Shown here: piece after piece, positions 1-7,011 of the stretch
How positions within the stretch are numbered: position 1 is the first letter of the stretch
Layout of the letters: each line of letters opens with the position of its first letter
From: Allofournierella massiliensis
Lineage (GTDB): Bacteria; Bacillota; Clostridia; Oscillospirales; Ruminococcaceae
NCBI RefSeq assembly: GCF_021531255.1
Contig: NZ_JAFBIO010000003.1
Coordinates: 1-64,000 of the forward strand
Direction of reading: 5' to 3'
DNA length: 64,000 nucleotides
The notes under the pieces: model-generated
Databases searched by the model: none
Told to the model about the DNA's origin: nothing
What the model saw: the letters and a program-made list of their open reading frames with translations, nothing else
Translations under genes and position numbers: made by a program

Positions 1-1025
1 GCACTGCCTTACAGGGCGAGACCTTTTACGGAGGGCTGCGGGACCAGGGAATCGAGCTGCTGGGAGATTTGGAGAATAACCTTTCGGTGCTGCTGCGGGG
101 CGGGCTGTATCTGGTGAGCCGCGCTTCGTCCGGCGAAGAGCTGGAAGGCAAGGACATCGAGGACGCTTTGGTGAATGTGTGCACCGCTGCGGGTATCCCG
201 GCCATCGAGGCCCGAAGCTGGTATAAGAGCATCCGGGCCTGGGGCGAGGATATCAGCACCAGAGATTGGCTGCAGGCCGGGTATACCACCACCACGGCCA
301 ATGCGGCCGCCGCTGCGGGCAAGGCCATGCAGGAGCGCAGCTATGACCTGGAGGACGCCCAGAAGGTGGTGGATCGGTGGTACAGCGGCTGGAAAGAAAA
401 GAACCCGGACAAGGAGCCCGGGGATGCCATCAGCAGCCTGAAGGGCGTGCTGAAGAAAAAATACAAAGAGGAGTACCTGGCCGCAGACCAAGAGACCCGG
501 GAAAAGATGGCCGGGGTACTGACCGGCATCACCATCGAGGGAGAGCCGGTGCTGCCGGCTCAGCCCATGGAAGGCAGCAGTGCCGAGAGCCTGGCCGACT
601 GGGTGTTCGATGCCGACGCCGAGGCAGCACAGCCGGAGATCGGCGCCGCAGTGGCGGACAGCTATATGGATCTGCCGGCCTTTGAGCGGATGACCGAGGC
701 CCAGCAGGCCAAGGCTGAAGAGTACGCCCAAAAAGTGACCGGCTATCTGGTGGATGTGCAGATCGGAAAGAAGGACTGGGATGAGGATGCCCCCGCCAAG
801 TGGATGCGGGACATCTATGAGGACGCCGGGAAGAACCCCGATAAGGCGGCAAAGGCCTATGGGGAGGCCATCCTGGCAAAGGCCATTTGCGCCGGGGTGG
901 AAGGCGAGAAAGACCGGAATGGGAAGACCGTACCCGGAAGCGTGAAAGAGGCCAGGATTCGGGCCCTGGTGGGGGCAGGGTACAGCAGAAGCAAGGCAGA
1001 GGAGATGGTGGAGAAGTATATGTGA
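1..1025 (+). CDS. C-terminal part of an unrecognised, phage-like large protein (partial)
   Basis: The reading frame is open from the left edge (codons counted from base 3), so the true start lies outside the window; the TTG at 69 is internal. About 340 residues are visible. They are acidic and mostly helical, with no signal peptide or membrane segment. The last 35 residues (GSVKEARIRALVGAGYSRSKAEEMVEKYM region) look like a short helical-hairpin module. Alternating Ala-rich helices and charged linkers resemble C-termini of large phage or mobile-element structural proteins, but I cannot name a family. A strong terminator follows directly, so it is the last gene of its transcription unit. The GC-rich codon use matches the host backbone rather than the AT-richer island that follows. 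Function is unknown. Confidence 0.6.
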   Translation, partial: TALQGETFYGGLRDQGIELLGDLENNLSVLLRGGLYLVSRASSGEELEGKDIEDALVNVCTAAGIPAIEARSWYKSIRAWGEDISTRDWLQAGYTTTTANAAAAAGKAMQERSYDLEDAQKVVDRWYSGWKEKNPDKEPGDAISSLKGVLKKKYKEEYLAADQETREKMAGVLTGITIEGEPVLPAQPMEGSSAESLADWVFDADAEAAQPEIGAAVADSYMDLPAFERMTEAQQAKAEEYAQKVTGYLVDVQIGKKDWDEDAPAKWMRDIYEDAGKNPDKAAKAYGEAILAKAICAGVEGEKDRNGKTVPGSVKEARIRALVGAGYSRSKAEEMVEKYM

Positions 1026-1030
1026 TAGGA

Positions 1031-1062
1031 AAGAGGCAGCCTGTTAAGGCTGCCTCTTTTTG
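1031..1062 (+). terminator. Rho-independent terminator after the partial left-edge gene
   Basis: An 11-bp perfect stem (AAGAGGCAGCC paired with GGCTGCCTCTT) with a 6-nt loop runs into a T tract. It sits 5 bases after the TGA of the preceding gene and marks the end of the GC-rich block before the AT-richer island. Confidence 0.85.
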
Positions 1063-1130
1063 GGGGTTAGTAGGAGAGAAAACGACAGGTAATAGTAAAC
1101 AATGTATGGAACGCGCCCCCGCAACCACAA

Positions 1131-1287
1131 AAAAGAGCGTTGAAACGCAAAGTTTCAACGCTCTTTTCTTTTTGCTTGTTTGCAAAAATGCAAGTTTGTC
1201 CGTGGAGGGTTCGTTTCTATAAGTTTTAATGCCCTCAAGCAAACAGGCGTTTTGTAACTCTTGTTTGCTTGATATATTTGCCAATTC
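1131..1287. repeat. Structured repeat R1 (perfect hairpin plus conserved tail)
   Basis: A perfect 16-bp stem (1131-1146 with 1152-1167, loop GCAAA) is followed by a tail of about 110 bases. The tail contains AAAATGCAAGTTTGTCCGT, then TCGTTTCTA, then CCCTCAAG, then TTGCCAAT. The same order of blocks recurs at 1377-1527. No supported gene lies in 1063-1566; the short open frames across it are incidental. The arms are followed by T-rich sequence on both strands, so one function could be bidirectional termination. Confidence 0.6.
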
Positions 1288-1376
1288 TGTTGTATTAAAA
1301 CAAAATGGCACAAATCAGCAAATAGTTTTTGCAAATATGGTTGCCCCAAAATATCTTTTTTGGAACGGCACGCCAC

Positions 1377-1527
1377 TAAAAACGGTAAAACGTAAAATTT
1401 TACCGTTTTTCTTTTTGTATGTTGGGAAAATGCAGGTTTGTCCGTAGGGTGTCCGTTTCTAAAAGGTTTAACCCCTCAAGTAGCCTGTATTCTGTCGCGC
1501 CCGTTTGATTGACATATTCGCCAATGG
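1377..1527. repeat. Structured repeat R2, diverged copy of R1
   Basis: A perfect 13-bp stem (1378-1390 with 1398-1410) is followed by the same tail blocks as R1: AAAATGCAGGTTTGTCCGT, TCCGTTTCTA, CCCTCAAG and TTCGCCAAT. The stem sequence differs completely from R1 (AACGGTAAAA versus GAGCGTTGAAAC), yet both stems pair perfectly. The tail is mostly identical by eye. That pattern suggests a maintained structure rather than simple duplication. Confidence 0.6.
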
Positions 1528-1566
1528 TAAGCTGCTCCTGAATTTGTACATTTTCTGGTCATGTTC

Positions 1567-1597
1567 TTGACCTTACTATAATGGTAAGGTTTATATT
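1567..1597 (+). promoter_or_regulatory. MerR-type promoter with 19-bp spacer and internal operator dyad
   Basis: TTGACC at 1567-1572 and TATATT at 1592-1597 are separated by 19 bp. The spacer region carries a perfect 7-7-7 dyad at 1570-1590 (ACCTTAC, 7 nt, GTAAGGT). Over-long spacers with such dyads are the hallmark of promoters twisted open by MerR-family activators, and this dyad resembles those of Firmicutes MerR/TipA-type regulators. No MerR gene is visible nearby, so the promoter appears orphaned. Confidence 0.75.
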
Positions 1598-1616
1598 TAA
1601 CATATACAGCAAACGA

Positions 1617-1856
1617 TGTGCCATATATCCGTGCAAAAGGTTGAAAGCATTGGATAAGCGATACCGGACAAGGTATCACATGAGTATGCTGGAAAATCTT
1701 GCATCCATTCAGAAAAACGGTCTTGAGGAATTCATCCGGCAGCAGAATGAGCGATACCGATGCAGCCGGTGTGGAAAGCTGCGGACGGTGCATCAGGAGT
1801 TTTGCATTTACTGTGCGGCAATGGAGAAGGCCAGAAAGAAAAAAGACAGAGGATAA
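1617..1856 (+). pseudogene. DUF3795 protein remnant (C-terminal part only)
   Basis: The frame reads CAIYPCKRLKALDKRY, then MSMLENLASIQKNGLEEFI, then a zinc-ribbon-like tail (CSRCGKL...CIYCAAM) and a lysine-rich end. DUF3795 proteins have this ending: a Cys-rich N-terminal part, a CxxLKxLDKRYRTKYGMSMIENL segment and a C-terminal CxxC pair. The N-terminal Cys-rich part is missing. The open frame continues upstream into the MerR-type promoter, so the gene looks cut and fused to a foreign promoter region. The remaining 80 or so residues could still be translated, but an ordinary function is unlikely. Family membership is from recalled motif order. Confidence 0.55.
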
Positions 1857-1892
1857 AACCGTTCCCGGATATTTTTATATAAGCTTTCCTAT

Positions 1893-1932
1893 AAAAAGCG
1901 GCGATGAATTGAAATTTTGCCGCTGCTTTTTC
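1893..1932 (+). terminator. Probable terminator after the DUF3795 remnant
   Basis: AGCGGC pairs with GCCGCT around a 17-nt loop, followed by GCTTTTTC. The stem is short, so this is only probable. Beyond it, bases 1960-2029 contain a plausible promoter (TTGTGG...TACAAT) in front of the response-regulator stub. Confidence 0.45.
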
Positions 1933-2029
1933 TTCGTATGGGTATGTTGTGGAACCGAAAAAATCCTGCTACAATGTGGGCAATGCTGCACAGCAGCGGC
2001 CAAGCAGTAAAAACAGGCGAATTTGCTGT

Positions 2030-2092
2030 ATGAGAATTTTGCTTATTGAGGACGAAAGAGAATTGCTGCAGGATATTGCCAAAGGGCTGATG
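2030..2092 (+). pseudogene. Response-regulator N-terminal stub
   Basis: ATG at 2030 opens with MRILLIEDERELLQDIAKGL, the first beta-strand and acidic pocket of an OmpR-type receiver domain. Similarity stops after about 21 codons, at about 2092, where the sequence changes abruptly into relaxase coding sequence in a different frame. The phosphorylated Asp and the whole DNA-binding domain are absent, so this is a truncated relic. The junction is a recombination scar. Confidence 0.7.
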
Positions 2093-2093
2093 A

Positions 2094-3044
2094 TATCTGG
2101 AGCGCACTGGGCACGAAGAACGCATCGACCACCGCAGCCATGCCGAGCGTGGCCTGCTGGAGCGGCCTACGGTCCATGAAGGTGTGGTTGCCAGAGCCAT
2201 GGAGAAAAAGGGCATTATCACTGACCGGTGCGAACTGAACCGGCAGAGCAAGGCCGACAATGCCCTGCTCCGAGAGTTGAGGGAACAGGTCAAAAAGCTG
2301 GCGCAGGCGGTCAGGAACACCCTCCCGGCGCTTGCTGAGGCCATGGAGAATCTGCGTAAAAATCTGCTGCTGTTCTGTTATCAGCTGGGGTATCTCCGCA
2401 AGGGCAAGGAGCGTCTGAACACTTCGCTGAATACGCTTCGCCCTGCCCTCACGCAGTACAATCAGCTGGCAAAGGACATCTGGGATAAGACGAGAGAGCG
2501 CCGCAGCCTGCTCTCCGAGAAAAAGGCGCTCTCTGCTGTCCATGTGTTCCGGCACCGGGAGCTGGCGGCTAAGATTGCGGCTCTGACAGAGGATTTGGAG
2601 GAACTGCGTTCGGAGAAAAATCTGCTTCTGGTGTCTCTGGCATATTCTGAGGAAGATGCCGCCGAAAAATTTTCAAAGGACATTGCAGCCATGGAGCAGA
2701 GCCTGAAACGGTTGGAAGAACAGGAGCAGAAATATTTCGCCGAGCTGGACGCTGCCCTGAACGAGTATGCCGGGCTTCGGGAACAGGCCCAGGGCGTTGA
2801 CCCGGTGCAGCTCTACGAAGCAAGGCAGGCCATCCGCCCCGAAAAGGAACAGGAAGCGGAGAACCAAGCTCAGCAGGTTTACGGCGAGAAGTACAGCCCG
2901 CTTTTGATGTTTGACAGTAAAAAGGCGGTTTCACGGATGCTGCATGAAGATATGGAGCGGCAAGCTGTGCGGAGGATGGTGCGGCAGGCGCAGAAGGAAC
3001 AGATGATTCCCAGCAAGGAAAAGCGTAAGGAACAAGAGCGCTAA
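2094..3044 (+). pseudogene. MobA/MobL-type relaxase, C-terminal fragment
   Basis: From 2094 the frame reads through ERIDHRSHAERGLLERPTVHEG, a motif typical of the end of the nuclease domain in MobA/MobL relaxases of Clostridia elements. About 270 residues of helical coiled-coil tail follow (KADNALLRELREQVKKLAQ onward), ending in a Lys/Arg-rich tail. The N-terminal catalytic region with the Tyr and His-triad is missing, cut at the stub junction near 2093. A GTG at 2184 could initiate the remaining tail, but it could not act as a relaxase. The fragment indicates that a conjugative or mobilizable element once occupied this site and may have delivered the adjacent cobalamin operon. Confidence 0.75.
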
Positions 3045-3104
3045 TTGATGTTATAAAATATATTGAAGCTTTACTAATAAGAACTTTTATCGTCTGTTAG
3101 TTGC

Positions 3105-3133
3105 TTGACAAATATGTATTACTATGATATTTT
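3105..3133 (+). promoter_or_regulatory. Promoter of the cobalamin operon
   Basis: TTGACA at 3105-3110 is followed, after 17 bp, by TATTTT at 3128-3133; TATGAT at 3123 is an alternative. It lies in an AT-rich spacer after the relaxase fragment and immediately upstream of the riboswitch. No other function is seen in 3045-3150. Confidence 0.6.
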
Positions 3134-3149
3134 TTATTCTAAGTAAATA

Positions 3150-3350
3150 TGATATCTGAGTGCCATCAATTTCGTATAGTGTTGATGGAGAATAGTGAAT
3201 CCGGTTGGAATCCGGAACGGTACCGCCACTGTATGCGCGGAGGCACCGCACATGACGAAAGTCGGTCATTGGAAGTTGATTCTGAGAAGGCTGTGCGGAA
3301 TGCTTATGATACGCAAGTCAGGAGACCTGCTCAGATTGTTAAAGTCTATT
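3150..3350 (+). promoter_or_regulatory. Cobalamin (AdoCbl) riboswitch aptamer
   Basis: The conserved core is present: AATAGTGAATCCGG...GAATCCGGAACGG, ACCGCCACTGTA at about 3221-3232, and the B12-box segment AAGTCAGGAGACCTGC at 3315-3330. Order and spacing match class-I cobalamin riboswitches, which usually repress corrinoid or cobalt uptake and synthesis genes when cobalamin is bound. It lies about 175 bases upstream of the chelatase start, and a terminator hairpin in between forms the likely expression platform. The operon should be on when cobalamin is scarce. Aptamer edges are approximate. Confidence 0.93.
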
Positions 3351-3396
3351 TGCTCTCGAGTTATGGAGAAATGGGCTATTTTGTTGCGAAAAAACG

Positions 3397-3434
3397 GCAG
3401 CAGCAGTCATGTATGACTGCTGCTTTCTTTTTTG
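3397..3434 (+). terminator. Riboswitch expression-platform terminator
   Basis: An AGCAGCAGTCAT arm (3399-3410) pairs with ATGACTGCTGCT (3413-3424), followed by TTCTTTTTT. It sits between the B12 box and the first gene, as expected for a transcription-attenuating cobalamin riboswitch. Confidence 0.85.
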
Positions 3435-3523
3435 GCATATCTTTAGCATACTTTTCTCCATTTTACTACTGCTTTTTCGTGTCTTAAACTACAAAAAGAT
3501 ATAAATCAATGGAGGAAAGTAAA

Positions 3524-4729
3524 ATGAAGAACATGAAAAAATTTGTAGCACTCCTGCTTGCGATGTGCATTGCAACATCTCTTGCTGCCTGCGGTTCTCA
3601 GGAAAGTGAGACATCAGACAACTTAGGAGAGGTGTCTTCTACCAATCCAGTCTCTGACGATCAAGCCGCTGCTGATGAGGTGGCCAAGCTGATTGACGCA
3701 ATCTATGTGCAAGAACGAAACGAAAACACGGATGAACAATGTGAGGCTGCAAAGGCTGCTTGGGATGCCCTGACGGATGCCCAAAAGGAATTGGTTTCCG
3801 GCGAATTTGCAGATCCAGACTATTTTGGACGGGATACTGGAGATGCTTCTAAAGATGATCCCCGCAACGGTGATGAAATCGGCGAAAATGAACTGCTCGT
3901 AGTCAGCTTCGGAACCTCTTTTAATGACAGCCGTGTTGCTGACATCAAGAGCATTGAGGACGCTTTGCAGGAAGCCTATCCGGACTGGTCGGTCAGAAGA
4001 GCATTTACCGCCCAGATCATTATCAATCATGTGCAGGCTCGTGACGGAGAAAAGATCGATAACGTCCAGCAGGCGCTTGACCGTGCGGTAGAAAATGGTG
4101 TTAAGAATCTGGTGATTCAGCCTACCCATCTGATGTATGGTGCTGAGTATGATGAGCTGGCAGAAACCGTAGGAGCTTATCAGGATAAATTTGAATCGGT
4201 TCAGATCGCTGCTCCTCTTCTGGGCGATGTCGGTACCGATGCAACTGTCATCAATGAAGATAAAAAAGCTGTTGCAGAGGCTGTTACCGCAGAAGCGGTT
4301 AAGACAGCTGGATACCAGACTCTGGATGAAGCAAAGGCAGACGGCGTTGCATTCGTATTTATGGGTCACGGTACTTCCCACACAGCAAAGGTATCTTACA
4401 GCCAGATGCAGGCTCAGATGGAGGCTCTGGGATACAACAATGTATTCATCGGTACCGTTGAGGGTGAACCGGAAGAAACCGCCTGCGAAGCTGTTATTGA
4501 AAGCATCAAAGAAGCTGGTTATAAGAAAGTCATCCTTCGTCCTTTGATGGTCGTTGCAGGTGACCATGCAAACAATGATATGGCAGGCGATGATGCTGAT
4601 TCCTGGAAGAGTATGTTCAACGCATCTGGCGCTTTTGAGAGCGTTGATACTCAGATTGCAGGCCTCGGTCAGATTCCAGCCATTCAGGAGCTATATGTTG
4701 CACATACTGGTGCTGTAATCAATCAATAA
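3524..4729 (+). CDS. cbiK: CbiK-like cobalt chelatase lipoprotein (exported)
   Basis: CbiK enzymes insert cobalt into sirohydrochlorin, and the family also includes exported tetrapyrrole chelatases. This 401-residue protein starts at 3524; the ATG at 3509 lies inside the GGAGGAAAG ribosome site. Residues 1-23 are a lipoprotein signal (lipobox LAAC), so it is anchored outside the membrane. Residues about 45-90 form a helical module (AAKAAWDALTDAQKELV) of the kind common in Firmicutes surface proteins. The chelatase domain then starts at LLVVSFGTS, with likely metal-site histidines in PTHLMYG, FMGHGTSH and VVAGDHANNDMAG. It is first in the riboswitch operon. An extracytoplasmic location is odd for a biosynthetic enzyme; it may process captured tetrapyrroles or act in cobalt or haem handling instead. 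Family call is strong; substrate is open. Confidence 0.88.
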   Translation: MKNMKKFVALLLAMCIATSLAACGSQESETSDNLGEVSSTNPVSDDQAAADEVAKLIDAIYVQERNENTDEQCEAAKAAWDALTDAQKELVSGEFADPDYFGRDTGDASKDDPRNGDEIGENELLVVSFGTSFNDSRVADIKSIEDALQEAYPDWSVRRAFTAQIIINHVQARDGEKIDNVQQALDRAVENGVKNLVIQPTHLMYGAEYDELAETVGAYQDKFESVQIAAPLLGDVGTDATVINEDKKAVAEAVTAEAVKTAGYQTLDEAKADGVAFVFMGHGTSHTAKVSYSQMQAQMEALGYNNVFIGTVEGEPEETACEAVIESIKEAGYKKVILRPLMVVAGDHANNDMAGDDADSWKSMFNASGAFESVDTQIAGLGQIPAIQELYVAHTGAVINQ

Positions 4730-4744
4730 AGGAACAGATCGAGC

Positions 4745-5248
4745 ATGAAAAAAAGAACGATACTCCTGTGTATGGCTGCTTTGGTCGCTGCTTTCGCCGT
4801 TGGATGCAGCAATCAGACGGATACATCTGCTCAGGACGGCTCCAGCCCTCCAGCTGTTTCGCAGGAACAACAAACAACTCTGGAAGATGGCATCTATTCT
4901 GCTGATTTTGAAACGGACAGCAGCATGTTCCGTGTCAACGAGACATGCGATGGTAAAGGAAAGCTGACGGTTCAGGACGGTAAAATGACCATTCACATTT
5001 CGCTTACCTCTCAGAATATTGTCAATCTTTTCCCAGGCACCGCAGAGGATGCCCAGAAAGATGGGGCAGAACTTTTGCAGCCTACTGTGGATACCGTAAC
5101 TTATGAGGATGGAATAAGCGAAGAGGTCAACGGTTTTGATGTTCCAGTTCCGGTTCTGGACGAGCCGTTTAACCTTGCGCTAATCGGTACAAAGGGAAAG
5201 TGGTACGATCATGAGGTAATTGTATCGAACCCAGAAAAAATTGAATAA
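4745..5248 (+). CDS. Small surface lipoprotein, NEAT-like beta-sandwich
   Basis: 167 residues with a lipoprotein signal (MKKRTILLCMAALVAAFAVGC; lipobox AVGC). After a short Ser/Thr/Pro linker comes one domain that opens with TLEDGIYSADF, runs through GKGKLTVQDGKMTIHISLTSQN and ends with LDEPFNLALIGTKGKWYDHEVIV. The DGxY opening, the DGK-x-x-x-x-I/L strand and a YDH near the end recall the strand order of NEAT-type haem-binding domains, but I cannot confirm a haem-ligating Tyr pair. It starts 15 bases after cbiK and is co-transcribed under the cobalamin riboswitch. A role in binding a corrinoid, porphyrin or cobalt complex at the surface is inferred from context. Confidence 0.7.
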   Translation: MKKRTILLCMAALVAAFAVGCSNQTDTSAQDGSSPPAVSQEQQTTLEDGIYSADFETDSSMFRVNETCDGKGKLTVQDGKMTIHISLTSQNIVNLFPGTAEDAQKDGAELLQPTVDTVTYEDGISEEVNGFDVPVPVLDEPFNLALIGTKGKWYDHEVIVSNPEKIE

Positions 5249-5256
5249 ACCATGCT

Positions 5257-5284
5257 CTGTCCCTGCTCTTAACGGCAGGGACAG
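5257..5284 (+). promoter_or_regulatory. Intercistronic hairpin within the cobalamin operon
   Basis: A perfect 10-bp stem (CTGTCCCTGC with GCAGGGACAG) and an 8-nt loop lie between the second and third genes, followed by ATTTGT rather than a clean T tract. It could be a leaky terminator or an RNA-processing or stability element that sets different expression for upstream and downstream genes. Confidence 0.55.
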
Positions 5285-5310
5285 ATTTGTATCTGGAGAG
5301 GAGGACGAAT

Positions 5311-5856
5311 ATGAGGAGAAGTATATTTCCCTATCTGGTGAAAAAATTTTGTCTTGGGTTATTGATGGTGATGTGTATCACATCCATTATGGTATTTCCT
5401 GCCTCAGCATCTGCGGAAGCAGCAACGGTTGATCTGGAGGATGGTGAATATTCCATAGAAGTCATACTGGAGGGTGGAAGCGGACGGGCGACTATTACAT
5501 CTCCGGCAATTATGACTGTACGGGGTGGAAAGGGTTATGTTCAGATTGAATGGAGCAGCCCGAACTATGACTACATGAAGGTAGAAAATAAAACTTTTAA
5601 ACCACTCCAGGAGACTGGAAATTCCACTTTTGAACTTCCGATTATAGATTTTGATATGCCAATAGCGGTCGTTGCGAATACCACAGCAATGAGCACACCA
5701 CATGAAATCGAATATACATTAACCTTCCTCCAAGACACCATAAAACAAGACACATCTTTTGAAATGATGGCTATGGTTGCAGGAACGGTAATTGTAATTG
5801 CCATAGTCGTAATTATCTCCTTTTTTGGGCTTCATAAGAAACGGAGGAGCAAATAA
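5311..5856 (+). CDS. Membrane-anchored surface protein with one NEAT-like beta-sandwich domain
   Basis: The ATG at 5311 follows GGAGAGGAGG and is preferred over an upstream TTG at 5287. The 181 residues comprise a signal peptide (to about residue 35, ASASA), one domain of about 105 residues, and a C-terminal transmembrane helix (VAGTVIVIAIVVIISFFGL) with a KKRRSK stop-transfer tail. The domain reads DLEDGEYSIEVILEGGSGRA...WSSPNYDYMKV...TFELPI...TTAMSTPHEIEYTLTF. This arrangement occurs in surface proteins found beside metal or haem ABC importers in Clostridia and has a NEAT-like strand pattern; Tyr residues in NYDYM are candidate ligands. It shares the DLEDGxYS opening with the gene upstream. 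Its stop is one base from the next start. The ligand is inferred, not shown. Confidence 0.72.
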   Translation: MRRSIFPYLVKKFCLGLLMVMCITSIMVFPASASAEAATVDLEDGEYSIEVILEGGSGRATITSPAIMTVRGGKGYVQIEWSSPNYDYMKVENKTFKPLQETGNSTFELPIIDFDMPIAVVANTTAMSTPHEIEYTLTFLQDTIKQDTSFEMMAMVAGTVIVIAIVVIISFFGLHKKRRSK

Positions 5857-5857
5857 A

Positions 5858-7003
5858 ATGAGAAAAATGGCAGTAGTTTTATTGTGTTTTATCCTCATAT
5901 TTACTGTATCCTCCTGCGGTTCACCTTCTGAAGCTGATTTGCTGGAAACACGTAATACTGATATCAGTCCGGATTTAACCTTCGATCACAGTATGCCTCT
6001 CGATTATGCCGAGGAATTTGCAGTGGACTATTACAATGATGGATATGCGCTTATTACCATCTTCAATGGTACGCAGTATCTGGTAATCCCAGAGGGAAAA
6101 CCAGAGCCATCCGGTTTGGATGAAAACATTGTGCAGCTGCACCAACCAATCCAAAACATTTATTTAGTTGCCTCGGCTGTGATGGATATGTTTGTTTCGA
6201 TGGATGCGGTGGATACGATCCGTTTCAGTGCGCTGAAAAGCGATGGCTGGTATATTGAACCAGTGCGTGCGGCAATGGAATCTGGAAATATTCTATATGC
6301 TGGAAAATATTCCGCTCCGGATTATGAGCACCTCATTGATGAGAATTGCAGTTTGGCGATTGAGAACACTATGATTTTTCATACGCCCGAAGTGAAGGAA
6401 CAGCTGGAGAAGTTTGGAATCCCGGTTTTGGTGGATTATTCCAGTTATGAGTCTCACCCTCTCGGCAGAACAGAATGGGTAAAACTCTATGGATTGCTGA
6501 CCGGACAGCAGGAAGCTGCTGAGTCAGCGTTCAATGCAGAAAAACAGGCGTTTGAGTCTGTCAGCGGAGCACAGCCTACCGGAAAAACAGTTGCATTTTT
6601 TTATATCACAACCAATGGCGAGGCTAACGTACGCAGACCGTCCGATTATCTGGCGAAAATGATTGAAATGGCTGGTGGAACCTATATTTTGGAACAAGAT
6701 CCCGATGATGAAAGTAAATCTTCCACCATGAGCATGGAGATGGAAGCTTTTTATGCACAGGCAAAGGATGCCGATTATATCATCTATAACAGCACAGTAG
6801 ACGGGGAACTCAAATCTCGGGATGAATTATTAACGAAAAGTCAGCTTTTAGAGAACTTCAAGGCTGTGCAGAATGGAAATGTTTATTGTACAACCCAGAA
6901 CATTTACCAGTCCACTATGGAACTTGGCACCATCATCGCGGATATCCATAATATGCTGCAAGGAGATGATCAGAGCCTTACCTATATTTACAAGTTGGAG
7001 TGA
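5858..7003 (+). CDS. ABC importer substrate-binding lipoprotein (BtuF/FecB-type)
   Basis: Start ATG at 5858, after CGGAGGAGC; the upstream ATG/GTG options extend into the previous gene. 381 residues with a lipoprotein signal (MRKMAVVLLCFILIFTVSSCG; lipobox VSSC). Two lobes of the periplasmic-binding-protein class III fold are recognisable. The first includes NIYLVASAVMDMFVSMDAV and GNILYAGKYSAPDYEHLIDENCSLAIENTMI; a middle helix follows; the second includes KTVAFFYITTNGEANVRRPSDYLAKMIEMAGGTYI and ADYIIYNSTVDGE. Proteins of this type feed Fe-siderophore, haem or corrinoid to FecCD-type permeases. Riboswitch control favours a corrinoid or related tetrapyrrole as substrate. The permease gene starts 8 bases after its stop. 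Confidence 0.85.
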   Translation: MRKMAVVLLCFILIFTVSSCGSPSEADLLETRNTDISPDLTFDHSMPLDYAEEFAVDYYNDGYALITIFNGTQYLVIPEGKPEPSGLDENIVQLHQPIQNIYLVASAVMDMFVSMDAVDTIRFSALKSDGWYIEPVRAAMESGNILYAGKYSAPDYEHLIDENCSLAIENTMIFHTPEVKEQLEKFGIPVLVDYSSYESHPLGRTEWVKLYGLLTGQQEAAESAFNAEKQAFESVSGAQPTGKTVAFFYITTNGEANVRRPSDYLAKMIEMAGGTYILEQDPDDESKSSTMSMEMEAFYAQAKDADYIIYNSTVDGELKSRDELLTKSQLLENFKAVQNGNVYCTTQNIYQSTMELGTIIADIHNMLQGDDQSLTYIYKLE

Positions 7004-7011
7004 TACAACAG

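Noticed and set aside
1229-1447. A 72-codon forward frame in the AT-rich spacer
   Set aside because: It lies over the structured repeats, lacks a ribosome site and has no domain.
1131-1527. CRISPR array
   Set aside because: Only two imperfect long copies, with no short regular repeat-spacer pattern and no cas genes in the window.
3149-3487. A 112-codon frame across the riboswitch
   Set aside because: The bases form the conserved cobalamin aptamer and terminator; no ribosome site and no protein-like features.
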